Part shown: in pieces, positions 14,808 through 22,565 of the stretch
Numbering within the stretch: the first letter of the stretch is position 1
How the letters are laid out: every line of letters begins with the position of its first letter
Assembly: GCA_015063165.1 (NCBI GenBank)
Contig: SUSZ01000012.1
Location: 1 to 47,775 of the forward strand
Direction of reading: 5' to 3'
Length of the DNA: 47,775 nt
From: Thermoplasmata archaeon
GTDB taxonomy: Archaea; Thermoplasmatota; Thermoplasmata; Methanomassiliicoccales; Methanomethylophilaceae
Program-made: the position numbers and the translations under genes
Notes under the pieces: model-generated
The model's input: only the letters and a program-made list of their open reading frames with translations
The model's database searches: none
Told to the model about the DNA's origin: nothing

Positions 14808-15140
14808 TCAGAAGAACTTCTTGAGGAACATGACGTCGTCAAGCTTTCCTTTGATTTTGATCTTCTTGAGGACGTATGCCTTCATAGGCCTGAGGGTTCC
14901 GTTCATGAGGTTGCGAAGGTTCTCGGGAGTGGTGGTGACGATGATGTCAGCGTTGTCCATGAGTTCGGTCCTGAACTCCTTGACGTGAGCATCCTCGATC
15001 CTGAAGCCGTATGCCTCCTCCCCAAGATCCATGTTGATGGTCTTCTTGATGGGCATGAGTTCCTTCTTGAGCTCCGGGTCGCTCTCGACCTTCTTGTGGA
15101 ATTTGTCGATAACGGCTCTGATTTCGTTTTCCATGGTCAT
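14808..15140 (-). CDS. SCP2-like sterol-transfer domain protein
   Basis: This 110-residue protein resembles the SCP2 fold found as a free domain in many archaea. The pattern DADIIVTTTPENLRNLMNGTLRPMKAYVLKKIKIKGKLDDVMFLKKFF-type C-terminus (about 63-110) is typical, with the substrate-binding and dimer region before it. It probably binds a hydrophobic ligand, but which one is unknown. The frame opens further upstream, but the ATG at 15140 is preceded by GGTGA five bases away, so it is preferred over TTG/GTG at 15152/15149. It lies just behind rnhB and is likely cotranscribed with it. Confidence 0.78.
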   Translation of the reverse strand: MTMENEIRAVIDKFHKKVESDPELKKELMPIKKTINMDLGEEAYGFRIEDAHVKEFRTELMDNADIIVTTTPENLRNLMNGTLRPMKAYVLKKIKIKGKLDDVMFLKKFF

Positions 15141-15145
15141 TTGAT

Positions 15146-15790
15146 TCACCAATCGCTGATTTTCGTGTTGGATCTTCTCGAGAGCATGACCCTGACAGGC
15201 TCCCAGGAGCAGCGCACGTCTTCGGGCGCCTTCCCGTTCTCCTTGATCCAGTTCTCGATGAACTCCATTGTGTGACGATCGCTAGGATATCCGCTTCCGA
15301 CGTCCGTTCCGAACCTCTGGCGGATCTCCTCCATCATCCTGTCGCGCGTCACCTTGGCGATGATGGATGCTGCCGATACCACGGGGTATGTGTCATCCGC
15401 TTTATGCTTTGCTATAACCGTTCCATCGGTTTTGAGAGCAGCCTTGAACCTGGTGGTGAACCCTGTCTCGTTCACGTCTGGGCAGTCGGCTATCACCTCG
15501 GACGCAGGATACCTTGTAACAGCCTCGCAGAACATGTCCATCTCGATCTCGTTCAGGCTCATGGACTTCCTGAGCCTGTCTATGTCGGCAGCAGACGCTA
15601 TCGACACGCTCCATCCCGGGACGGAGGACGTGAGCTGCTCGTACATGGATTCGCGCTTCTTCGGCGTCAGCTTCTTCGAATCCTTCACTCCGATGTCTAG
15701 AAGGATGTCATCTGACTCGACGAACACGGCTCCGACCACGAGAGGGCCCATCACGGACCCCCTTCCAGCCTCGTCCACTCCGCAATACAT
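15146..15790 (-). CDS. rnhB: Ribonuclease HII
   Basis: This 214-residue enzyme cleaves the RNA strand of RNA-DNA hybrids and nicks at single embedded ribonucleotides. The N-terminus MYCGVDEAGRGSVMGPLVV carries D6, E7, R9 and G10. D102 (VIADCPDV) and D131/D132 (KADDTYPVVSAASIIAKVTRDR) complete the metal site. The length is normal for archaeal RNase HII. It is divergent from mptA across a 92-base promoter region. Confidence 0.94.
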   Translation of the reverse strand: MYCGVDEAGRGSVMGPLVVGAVFVESDDILLDIGVKDSKKLTPKKRESMYEQLTSSVPGWSVSIASAADIDRLRKSMSLNEIEMDMFCEAVTRYPASEVIADCPDVNETGFTTRFKAALKTDGTVIAKHKADDTYPVVSAASIIAKVTRDRMMEEIRQRFGTDVGSGYPSDRHTMEFIENWIKENGKAPEDVRCSWEPVRVMLSRRSNTKISDW

Positions 15791-15882
15791 GGAACAGGCA
15801 ACTTCCGACGCCGATTATATTTTTTCGCGGTCGACGGAACTTCATCTACAGTTTTTGTTGTAAGATAATGCTTAATTAGGCA
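15791..15882. promoter_or_regulatory. Divergent promoter region between rnhB and mptA
   Basis: A minus-strand TATA-like element (AAAATATAATC, about 15815-15826) lies some 30 bases before the rnhB start. A plus-strand AT-rich element (GATAATGCTTAATT, about 15863-15876) is just ahead of mptA. Leaders of both genes should be short. Confidence 0.45.
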
Positions 15883-16788
15883 ATGATGGTACGTCGGGAC
15901 ATCATGGCATTGAAATGCGACCTTCAGTACGGCAAAGGGGAAGCCGCGTACAAGCTCACGCGCGTCGGCGTGAAAGGAGTGCGTAAACCCGTGATAGTCC
16001 ACAGGGAAGGACTTGGCAAGAAGCTCAACAACTCCCTCAACTGCTCCATCGACATCTTCGTCGACCTTCCTGGAAGCCAGAAGGGGTCGCACATGTCCAG
16101 GAACGTCGAGGTCCTCAACGAGGTCGTCCTCCAGAGCATGTCCGAGCCCGTCACCGGCATCGAGGATATGGCGGCCGACATGTGCAAGCGCCTCCTGGTA
16201 CACCACGAGTACGCCCAGACCGCCGATGTGAAGATCGTCGCAGAGTATTTCCGCCACAACGTCACCCCTCTCGGGAAGGACACCTTCGAGACCTACGGCC
16301 TTCTCGGCGGAGCACACATCGAGCGCGACGGGGTCCTGCTCAAGAAGATCGGGGTCAAGGTCATCGGAATGACCGCCTGCCCCTGCGGACAGCAGACCGT
16401 CACCGAGATGCTGGGATACGAGGGAGACCTCCCTGTCATGACCCACAACCAGAGGAACGTCTGCAAGCTCGTCCTGGAGTGTCGCGAAGGAATAGACGTC
16501 GAAGCCGACGACCTCATCGACCTCGTGGAGGATTCGTTCTCCTCGCCCACCTACGAGCTCCTGAAGAGGCCGGACGAGGGACAGGTCATCATCAATGCCC
16601 ACAACAAGACCAAGTTCGTCGAGGATGTCGTCAGAGGTGTCCTCAAGCGCGTGGTGGAGAAGTACAAGGACCTCCCCGACGACGTCTATGTGGATGTCAC
16701 CAGCGAGTCCGAGGAGTCCATCCACAAGCATAACGCGTTCGCCCAGAGGGAGGGAACCCTCGGGGAGCTCCGCCAGGAGAACGACTGA
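15883..16788 (+). CDS. mptA: GTP cyclohydrolase MptA (methanopterin biosynthesis)
   Basis: This 301-residue Fe(II)-dependent GTP cyclohydrolase (FolE2/IB family) opens GTP to 7,8-dihydroneopterin 2',3'-cyclic phosphate, the first step of the tetrahydromethanopterin pterin. Diagnostic segments are FVDLPGSQKGSHMSRN, VTPLG, IGMTACPCGQQ (metal-binding Cys), PVMTHNQRN and the C-terminal HKHNAFAQREG. Methionine codons at 15883, 15886 and 15904 are all possible starts. The gene stands alone and ends at a strong hairpin. It supports a methanogen-type C1 metabolism but is not proof by itself. Confidence 0.92.
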   Translation: MMVRRDIMALKCDLQYGKGEAAYKLTRVGVKGVRKPVIVHREGLGKKLNNSLNCSIDIFVDLPGSQKGSHMSRNVEVLNEVVLQSMSEPVTGIEDMAADMCKRLLVHHEYAQTADVKIVAEYFRHNVTPLGKDTFETYGLLGGAHIERDGVLLKKIGVKVIGMTACPCGQQTVTEMLGYEGDLPVMTHNQRNVCKLVLECREGIDVEADDLIDLVEDSFSSPTYELLKRPDEGQVIINAHNKTKFVEDVVRGVLKRVVEKYKDLPDDVYVDVTSESEESIHKHNAFAQREGTLGELRQEND

Positions 16789-16814
16789 TTCTGAAAATCG
16801 AAAAATACATTCAT

Positions 16815-16863
16815 CCGGGAAGCCGGGCGGACGCATGAACCTCGTCCGTCCGGGGCTTCCTCG
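16815..16863. terminator. Bidirectional hairpin terminator between mptA and the CDIN1-like gene
   Basis: A long, nearly perfect stem pairs CCGGGAAGCC...CGGACG (16815-16833) with CGTCCG...GGCTTCCTCGG (16843-16864), with a loop of about 9 bases. A-rich sequence precedes it and T-rich sequence follows. It lies between two convergent genes and can serve both strands. Confidence 0.7.
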
Positions 16864-16868
16864 GAGAT

Positions 16869-17630
16869 TCATTTTTCCCACTTGTCGAGCTTCACATCCA
16901 TGACGGATATGTCGCTCACGTACACGCCTTCGGGGCATTCCAGGTCGTCCAGGCATCCTACCCAGTAGACCACCAGGCCTGGGCCGAAGAGCTGGGTGTA
17001 AGGTACCAGCTGCTTGCGGGAGTTGAACCTGAACTCGATGTTGTCGCCGAAGGAGGCCTTGCTCTCGACCCAGCAAATCTTATGGCCCTTGTACATGACG
17101 GGGTAGTCGAGGAGGCAGTCCGGGGTCTTGGTGGACTCCGTGCCGCGGAGGTCGTTCTCGGTGCGGTATCCGACGCCTTGGCCGTCCAGCCATTCGTGGA
17201 GGAGGTTCTCTCCCCAGATCCCGCGCTCCTTCTGGCGGTTGTTGGCCTCGGGGGAGTAGACGATGTCGTTCTTCACGGCTTCGCGGACCTCGTTGGCGGT
17301 CTCCTCGCTCTCGAGGAGGTTCGGGTCGTTGATGTAGCTCCAGAACTCCTTCTTCGACGCTCCGTCCTCCAGGAAGATGAACATCGCCACCAGGATGGGC
17401 GGGAAGCGGTATTTGTCAGCGAGGGAGACGATGGACTTCCCCTTGCTCCACTCGTTCAGCATGCGCTTCGAGTTCTGCTTCACGCGGTAGAAGTTCTTCT
17501 TGACCTCCCTGCTCGTCTTCTGCGTGAACAGGGTGTCCAGGAGCCTGTCGTCGTATTCGCCGGACAGTCTCTCGACGTCCTTGGCGGTCTTGAGGCTGCT
17601 GTAGAGCTCCCTGTACTCGTCGTAGTCCAT
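16869..17630 (-). CDS. TPD-motif nuclease, archaeal homologue of CDIN1/C15orf41
   Basis: This 253-residue protein resembles the CDIN1 (C15orf41) family, whose human member partners Codanin-1 and is mutated in congenital dyserythropoietic anaemia type I. The N-terminal half is helical with a helix-turn-helix look (KGKSIVSLADKYRFPPILVAMFI, about 64-86). The C-terminal half is a PD-(D/E)XK nuclease domain: E141 in GIWGENLLHEWL, the TPD motif at 169-171 (STKTPDCLLDYP) and E189-x-K191 in CWVESKASFGD. The biological substrate in archaea is unknown. It follows the flavoprotein gene on the same strand with a 6-base gap, so cotranscription is likely. Confidence 0.8.
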   Translation of the reverse strand: MDYDEYRELYSSLKTAKDVERLSGEYDDRLLDTLFTQKTSREVKKNFYRVKQNSKRMLNEWSKGKSIVSLADKYRFPPILVAMFIFLEDGASKKEFWSYINDPNLLESEETANEVREAVKNDIVYSPEANNRQKERGIWGENLLHEWLDGQGVGYRTENDLRGTESTKTPDCLLDYPVMYKGHKICWVESKASFGDNIEFRFNSRKQLVPYTQLFGPGLVVYWVGCLDDLECPEGVYVSDISVMDVKLDKWEK

Positions 17631-17636
17631 CTTCTA

Positions 17637-18989
17637 TCACTGGCCTAGCTTCCTGCAGACCTCTTCCACGGCCCCGAACACCGGGTCCCTGACCATGGAG
17701 GTCGGCGGGCAATACGCGTTCTCGGCACGGACCAGGAACTCCTCTGCAGTCATGCCGGAAACGATGGCGGAGGTCATCCAGTCGATGCGACCTGTGGCTT
17801 CCTCTCCGGCTATGATCTGCGCTCCGATGATCCTGTGCGTCGCTCTGTCGGCGAGGACCTTGACGATGAGCTCCTTTCCGCCGGGGTAGTACCTGGCGCG
17901 GGTGAGCCCTTCCGCCTTCCCTTCCACGACGTTCACGCCGTACCAGACGGCGAGCCCGGTGGAGAGCCCGGTCCCGGCGATCTGCTTGTCGCCGATGACG
18001 CTGACCCAGGGGCTGGCAACGGGTCCGAACAGGGCCTTGGGGCATCCTGCGGCGTTCTGTCCTGCCACGCGCCCCTGCTTCACCGCGGTGGAGCCGAGCT
18101 GGCTCATTGTGGCTCCGGGCATGATGGCGGACTCGCACTGTACGAGGTCTCCCGCGACGTAGATGTCGGGGACCAGGCGCCCCCTCCTGTAGGGCTGGAG
18201 GGTGGGCGACACGACGAGCGCTCCGAGCTGTCCGATGTCCAGGCCGAGGGCCTTGGGTATGTCCAGGTTGGCGCGGATGCCGGTGGCGAAGATCATGACC
18301 TCGCAGGGGTACTCCGCTCCTGCGGCGGTGACTCCGGAGACCTTTCCGTCCCCGTTGACCGACTGGATGGGCGCTTTCATGACGAATCTGATGCCTTTCT
18401 CCTCGAGGTGCTTCTGGATGATGTCGGCCATGTCCTTGTCCGCTATGCGCGGGATGACCTGGTCCATCATCTCGATGACGGTGACGTCCTTGCCCATCTC
18501 CTTCATCGACACGGCGAGCTCGAGCCCTATGACTCCAGCTCCTCCGATGACGACCTTGGAGGCGTCCTTGAGGGCTTCCTGTATGCATTTTCCGTCTTTG
18601 ACCGTCCTCACGATGAAGACGTTCTTCAGGTCTGTTCCGGGTATGGGAGGGACGAACACCCTTCCGCCCGTGGCTATGACGAGGGAGTCGTACTGGTACG
18701 TGCTCCCTCCGGCAGTGACAGTTTTCGCGGCGTCGTCGACGGAATCGACCTTCGTCCTGGTGTACACCTTTATCCCGCGCTCCTTCTCGTAGTAGCTGGG
18801 CGTGTGCATGACGATGTCGTCCCATCCGGTCCTCCCTTCGATTCCCCAGGGGATGGCGCAGGGCGAGTATGCGATGTCCTCGTCCTCGGTGAATATCGTT
18901 ACTTCGGCTGACGGGTTCCTAGCTTTTGCGGTGGAAGCCGCTGTCATTCCAGCCGCGCCCGAGCCGATCACTATGATTTTTCTGGCCAT
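17637..18989 (-). CDS. FAD-dependent NADH oxidase / CoA-disulfide reductase family protein
   Basis: This 450-residue pyridine-nucleotide disulfide oxidoreductase of the single-cysteine group uses FAD and NAD(P)H. The N-terminal GSGAAG dinucleotide motif lies at residues 9-14. The redox-active cysteine is C44 in AYSPCAIPW, as in CoA-disulfide reductase and NADH oxidase. A second nucleotide fold is marked by VVIGGAGVIGLELA, the FAD-binding segment is DIYVAGDLVQ, and the dimerisation domain is C-terminal. Whether it reduces O2, CoA disulfide, polysulfide or another target cannot be told. The start at 18989 (MARKIIVIGSG) is preferred; the frame stays open to an ATG at 19019. Confidence 0.88.
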   Translation of the reverse strand: MARKIIVIGSGAAGMTAASTAKARNPSAEVTIFTEDEDIAYSPCAIPWGIEGRTGWDDIVMHTPSYYEKERGIKVYTRTKVDSVDDAAKTVTAGGSTYQYDSLVIATGGRVFVPPIPGTDLKNVFIVRTVKDGKCIQEALKDASKVVIGGAGVIGLELAVSMKEMGKDVTVIEMMDQVIPRIADKDMADIIQKHLEEKGIRFVMKAPIQSVNGDGKVSGVTAAGAEYPCEVMIFATGIRANLDIPKALGLDIGQLGALVVSPTLQPYRRGRLVPDIYVAGDLVQCESAIMPGATMSQLGSTAVKQGRVAGQNAAGCPKALFGPVASPWVSVIGDKQIAGTGLSTGLAVWYGVNVVEGKAEGLTRARYYPGGKELIVKVLADRATHRIIGAQIIAGEEATGRIDWMTSAIVSGMTAEEFLVRAENAYCPPTSMVRDPVFGAVEEVCRKLGQ

Positions 18990-19018
18990 TTGGCTTACCG
19001 TTATGGTCATCGAATCCA

Positions 19019-19090
19019 TCCTTATAACTATCTTACGAGTAACAGGTCGTTCTTTAACGCGTGTGTTTTTCCGACAAAACGTTATATCCG
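19019..19090. promoter_or_regulatory. Divergent promoters of the flavoprotein and RaSEA genes
   Basis: A minus-strand TATA-like element (AGTTATAAGG, about 19019-19028) serves the flavoprotein gene. A plus-strand element (GTTATATCC, 19081-19089) lies about 25 bases ahead of the RaSEA start region, suggesting leaderless or nearly leaderless transcription. Confidence 0.5.
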
Positions 19091-19108
19091 CTTGGATGGA
19101 TGACGAGG

Positions 19109-20119
19109 ATGGTGTTTCGTCAGATGAAAGATAAGAGATCCCCGTCGGAGCTGGAAGCGCTCTGGAAGGAGGACGACATGGCGGGCGGAGAGAAGGTCCG
19201 CGCCATGGTCGTGATCATGCGCACCAACGGGTGCTGCTGGGTCAAGCATGGCGGATGCACCATGTGCGGATACAGGGAGGCTTCGCTGCATGATGTATCC
19301 GAGGATGACCTCCTCAAGCAGCTGGATCAGGCCCTGTCCAGATACAAGGGGGAGCCGTTCGTGAAGATATACACGTCCGGAAGCTTCCTCGACGACAACG
19401 AGGTCCCGCCGTCGGTGAGGGAGAAGTTCTACGAGGCCTTCTCCGGATGCTCTCGCCTCCTGTTCGAGAGCCGTCCGGAGTTCATCACGGAGGAGACCGT
19501 GAAGACGCTGCCCAGGAACGCCACGGTGGCCCTCGGGCTGGAGAGCTCCGACCCAGAGGTCCTGGCGACCGCCGTCCATAAGGGATTCACCCCTGACGAC
19601 ATACGCAGGGCCGGGCTTCTGCTCAAGCAGAACGGGCTCGCCGTGAGGACGTATCTGCTGCTGAAGACACCCTTCATGACGGAGTCCATGGCCATCCGCG
19701 ACTCGGTGGCCTCCGCGAGGTTCGCTGACGAGTTCTCGGACGAGATATCGGTCAACCCGCTGAATGTCCAGAGGGGGACGTACGTGGAACGCCTGTGGAA
19801 GAGGGGCGAGTTCAGGTCCCCGTGGATCTGGTCCCTCGTCGAGGTGTTCAGGCAGCTGCATGGAACCGTGCACGCTAGGCTGATGTCGTCGCCGTCCGGA
19901 GGAGGAGCCCAGAGGGGCGTCCACAACTGCGGCGAGTGCGACAAGAAGGTTTTGGATGCGGTGGAGCGCTTCAGCTTCTCGCAGGACATATCGGACCTCT
20001 CCGTCACCTGCCCGTGCGAGGCCAGGTGGAGAGCCTACATGGAATCAGAGAACCTGCTCGGGTCCCCGGCGGACCTCGAGAGGGGATTCGAAAACGAGTT
20101 AACGCTTAGGATGGTTTGA
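19109..20119 (+). CDS. raSEA: Archaeosine biosynthesis radical SAM protein RaSEA
   Basis: This 336-residue radical SAM enzyme matches RaSEA, which works with ArcS to turn preQ0-lysine-modified G15 of tRNA into archaeosine. The cluster-binding cysteines are in the RTNGCCWVKHGGCTMCGYR region (C42 or C43, C50, C53 from the chosen start). Further conserved segments are KIYTSGSFLDDNEVP, LFESRPEFI and ALGLESSDPEVL, and the C-terminus has extra Cys pairs (NCGECD, CPCEARW). The start is uncertain: ATG codons at 19100, 19109 and 19124 are all close to the predicted transcription start. arcS and tgtA are not in this window. Confidence 0.85.
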   Translation: MVFRQMKDKRSPSELEALWKEDDMAGGEKVRAMVVIMRTNGCCWVKHGGCTMCGYREASLHDVSEDDLLKQLDQALSRYKGEPFVKIYTSGSFLDDNEVPPSVREKFYEAFSGCSRLLFESRPEFITEETVKTLPRNATVALGLESSDPEVLATAVHKGFTPDDIRRAGLLLKQNGLAVRTYLLLKTPFMTESMAIRDSVASARFADEFSDEISVNPLNVQRGTYVERLWKRGEFRSPWIWSLVEVFRQLHGTVHARLMSSPSGGGAQRGVHNCGECDKKVLDAVERFSFSQDISDLSVTCPCEARWRAYMESENLLGSPADLERGFENELTLRMV

Positions 20120-20123
20120 TAAA

Positions 20124-20459
20124 GTGACGGATTTCGACATCAAGAAAGGCTGGTACAAGAACATAGAAGGAGACGGCCTGAAGAACATCATGCAGCAGGT
20201 GTTCGGCAACGTCTCCGAGATCGACGGAGGATGCGTCTCCTCATACGGCATCATGGAGAGGATCGAGGCGAAGATCGTATCGAAGACGGTCCTCGATATC
20301 GTCACCGTCAACAAGGACATCGACCCCTCGAAAGTCGCCGACGCGGACGTCCTCGACAGCAAGAGGAAGCTCAACGAGTTCGCGGAGAAGGCGACCGGCT
20401 TCGACGCCAAGGCCCGCATGAAGAGGGCCCAGAAGAAGGCCAAGGAAGGCACCCTCTGA
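20124..20459 (+). CDS. DUF5611-like conserved archaeal protein
   Basis: This 111-residue soluble protein looks like the DUF5611 family of euryarchaeal proteins of unknown function. It has a compact alpha/beta N-terminal part (DFDIKKGWYKNIEGDGLKNI ... IEAKIVSKTVLDIVTVN) and a basic C-terminal tail (ARMKRAQKKAKEGTL) that may bind nucleic acid. The start is GTG at 20124, 4 bases after the RaSEA stop, so the two are very likely cotranscribed. It ends at a hairpin and T-run terminator. Confidence 0.7.
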   Translation: MTDFDIKKGWYKNIEGDGLKNIMQQVFGNVSEIDGGCVSSYGIMERIEAKIVSKTVLDIVTVNKDIDPSKVADADVLDSKRKLNEFAEKATGFDAKARMKRAQKKAKEGTL

Positions 20460-20466
20460 TCAAACG

Positions 20467-20500
20467 GCGGGACCTTCCCGGTTCCGCTGCTTTCTTTTTT
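20467..20500 (+). terminator. Hairpin and T-run terminator after the DUF5611-like gene
   Basis: GCGGGACC (20467-20474) pairs with GGTTCCGC (20480-20487) over 8 positions, one of them G-U, with a 5-base loop. A T-rich run (20491-20500) follows. It insulates the ribosomal cluster from the upstream genes. Confidence 0.7.
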
Positions 20501-20553
20501 ATTAATACGTGCGCGCGTAATGTTTGCCAACGGGTAAGTTCATATACCAGTTG

Positions 20554-20561
20554 CTTATACC
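20554..20561 (+). promoter_or_regulatory. Promoter TATA box of the ribosomal protein supercluster
   Basis: CTTATACC, within the 10-mer GCTTATACCA (20553-20562), predicts transcription start at about 20580. A weaker TATA-like CATATACC lies at 20541-20548. The predicted start falls immediately before the first stem of the structured RNA. Confidence 0.55.
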
Positions 20562-20579
20562 ATCGCTTGGATTGGACAT

Positions 20580-20700
20580 AATAGTGTCCGACCAGACGTA
20601 TCGGGCAATGCGAAAGCAACCCACATCTCGCCGTCTTCCTTCGGGAATTCTGACGGCACATAGGCGTCACGGTCGGAGCATTAAGACGTTCGTCTGATAA
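20580..20700 (+). ncRNA. Three-way-junction structured RNA: candidate leader of the S10-spc cluster or independent ncRNA
   Basis: No ORF fits here, but the sequence folds strongly. The closing stem pairs TCCGACC (20587-20593) with GGTCGGA (20671-20677) and continues as GACG (20595-20598) with CGTC (20665-20668). One arm is GGG/CCC (20603-20605, 20620-20622) then TGC-GAAA-GCA (20609-20618), a GNRA tetraloop. The other arm is GCCGTC (20630-20635) with GACGGC (20652-20657), then TTCC-TTCG-GGAA (20636-20647), with the exceptionally stable C(UUCG)G cap and a 4-base bulge. A small hairpin AGACGTTCGTCT follows (20684-20695). It starts right at the predicted promoter start and lies 67 bases ahead of uL3. 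I match it to no known riboswitch. Confidence 0.6.
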
Positions 20701-20703
20701 ATC

Positions 20704-20728
20704 GCGAGGTTAGCGAAGAAACCCTCGC
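20704..20728 (+). promoter_or_regulatory. Hairpin just upstream of the uL3 start
   Basis: GCGAGG (20704-20709) pairs with CCTCGC (20723-20728) around a 13-base loop, ending 15 bases before the preferred uL3 ATG. It could mask or position the ribosome-binding region, as in ribosomal-protein feedback leaders, but no protein-binding motif can be named. Confidence 0.35.
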
Positions 20729-20743
20729 AGGTATGTGTCAAAT

Positions 20744-21784
20744 ATGCCACAAAGAAGACGTCCTAAGAGAGGATCTAGGGCATACGGCCCTAGGAAGAGA
20801 GCAAAGTCGCAGACCCCAAGGCTCGACTCTTGGCCCGAGATCAGCGGTACCCCCAAAATCCAGGGATTCGCTGGTTACAAGGCCGGCATGACCCATGCGC
20901 TCATAGTGGACAGCCGCGCCAAGAGCACCACCTCCGGACTCGAAGTCCAGGTGCCCGTCACCGTCGTGGAAGTCCCCCCTATGAAGATCGCAGCGGTCAG
21001 GTTCTACGAGAACAGCATTCTCGGCCTGAAGACCGCTGGCGAGGTATGGGCCAACGATCTCGATTCCCTCCTGTCGAGGCGCATGTGCCTCCCCAAGAGC
21101 GGAGCAGAGACCGAGGGCGACGCCCCCGCAGAGAAGGCCAAATACAACGAGGCAAGCTTCGCCAGGTACGACGGACTGGACATCGAGGATGTCCGCGTTC
21201 TCGCGTACACCCAGCCCAAGATGGTCTCCGGAGTCCCCAAGAAGGTCCCCGACATCATGGAGCTGAGGATCGGCGGAGGAACCATCGACGAGAGGGTCGC
21301 CTACGCTAAGAGCATACTCGGAACCGAGGTTTCCTTCGACAACTTCGTCGCCGAGGGCGCGCTGATCGATGTGATCGCCGTCACCAAAGGAAAGGGATTC
21401 CAGGGAGTTACCAAGCGCTGGGGAGTCAAGCTTCTGTCCCACAGGAACAGCAAGCACCGCCGCGGAATCGGTAACCTCGGACCTAAGAGACCCGGCTACG
21501 TGAGATCCACCGTTCCCGGATCCGGTCAGATGGGATACCACCAGAGAACCGAGTTCAACAAGAAGATCGTCAAGGTCGGAGCCGACGGAGCAGAGGTCAC
21601 CCCCAAGGGAGGCTTCATCAACTATGGCGAGGTCAGGAACACCTACGTCCTCGTCCACGGATCCGTCCCCGGACCCACCAAGAGGCTCATCAGGTTCAGA
21701 GACGCCACCAGGGCTCCCAAGAAGGCCAGCATGGATGCCGTCGAAGTCACCTACGTCTCCACCGATTCTAAGCAGGGGGCATGA
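20744..21784 (+). CDS. rpl3: 50S ribosomal protein uL3
   Basis: This 346-residue protein is archaeal/eukaryotic-type uL3, which reaches the peptidyl transferase centre. The N-terminus MPQRRRPKRGSRAYGPRKRA matches the archaeal family, so the ATG at 20744 is preferred over a GTG three codons upstream. Conserved segments include GFAGYKAGMTH, KGKGFQGVTKRWGV and the NRKIVKVG-like region near the C-terminus. It is the first gene of the S10-spc cluster and is preceded by a long structured leader. Confidence 0.95.
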   Translation: MPQRRRPKRGSRAYGPRKRAKSQTPRLDSWPEISGTPKIQGFAGYKAGMTHALIVDSRAKSTTSGLEVQVPVTVVEVPPMKIAAVRFYENSILGLKTAGEVWANDLDSLLSRRMCLPKSGAETEGDAPAEKAKYNEASFARYDGLDIEDVRVLAYTQPKMVSGVPKKVPDIMELRIGGGTIDERVAYAKSILGTEVSFDNFVAEGALIDVIAVTKGKGFQGVTKRWGVKLLSHRNSKHRRGIGNLGPKRPGYVRSTVPGSGQMGYHQRTEFNKKIVKVGADGAEVTPKGGFINYGEVRNTYVLVHGSVPGPTKRLIRFRDATRAPKKASMDAVEVTYVSTDSKQGA

Positions 21785-21788
21785 GTAA

Positions 21789-22565
21789 ATGGCAACCACT
21801 AACGTCTATTCAGTCAGCGGAGCAGTCGCAGAGACCATCGAGGTTCCTGCCGTGTTCACCACCCCCTACAGGCCTGACATAATCAAGAAGGCAGTCCTCG
21901 CCGCGGCAGCCAACAAGAGGCAGCCCTACGGACCCGCTCCCGGAGCAGGAATGAGGCACTCCGTCAGCACCTGGGGAAAGGGACGCGGAACCGCCCGTGT
22001 TCAGCGTGTCCACGACGGCAGGAAGGCCACCGAATCGCCCAACAACGTCTCCGGAAGGAGAGCGCACCCTCCAGTCCCCGAGAGGATCTGGGACCAGAAA
22101 GTCAACAAGAAAGAGCTGAAGATCGCTCGCCAGTCCGCAGTCGCAGCCACCGGCCGCGCAGCATGCGTCAAAGCACGCGGACACAAGTTCGACGACGCAG
22201 TCACCTTCCCCATCGTGGTCGATGACGCCTTCGCCGACATCAAAGCAACCTCCGAGGTCATCGATCTGTTCGAGAAGATCGGAATCGGATACGACCTCGA
22301 CCGCGCAAAGGACGGACGCAAGATCCGCGCCGGAAGGGGAACCATGAGGAACAGGAAGTACCGCACCCCCGTCTCCGTTCTCGTCGTCGTGAAGGACGAT
22401 GAGAGGGCCGCACCCATCTTCAAGAGCGCATCCAACATCCCTGGAGTCACTATCGAGGAGGTCAAGACCCTCAACACCAGCATCCTGGCACCCGGAGGAG
22501 ACGCAGGAAGGCTCACCGTCTACACTAAATCCGCAATCGAAGCACTGGGAGGCTGGACAGAATGA
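21789..22565 (+). CDS. rpl4: 50S ribosomal protein uL4
   Basis: This 258-residue archaeal uL4 lines the peptide exit tunnel with its extended loop. The tunnel-loop region is recognisable as RHSVSTWGKGRGTARVQRV and RRAHPPVPERIWDQKVNKKE. It starts 4 bases after uL3 and overlaps uL23 by ATGA. In bacteria uL4 represses the S10 operon through its leader; whether the archaeal protein does so here is unknown, though the leader is structured. Confidence 0.95.
   Translation: MATTNVYSVSGAVAETIEVPAVFTTPYRPDIIKKAVLAAAANKRQPYGPAPGAGMRHSVSTWGKGRGTARVQRVHDGRKATESPNNVSGRRAHPPVPERIWDQKVNKKELKIARQSAVAATGRAACVKARGHKFDDAVTFPIVVDDAFADIKATSEVIDLFEKIGIGYDLDRAKDGRKIRAGRGTMRNRKYRTPVSVLVVVKDDERAAPIFKSASNIPGVTIEEVKTLNTSILAPGGDAGRLTVYTKSAIEALGGWTE

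Noticed and set aside
20580-20700. TPP, c-di-GMP or fluoride riboswitch
   Set aside because: The three-way shape is suggestive, but the conserved cores (for example CUGAGA of TPP, or the GEMM core of c-di-GMP-I) are not present.
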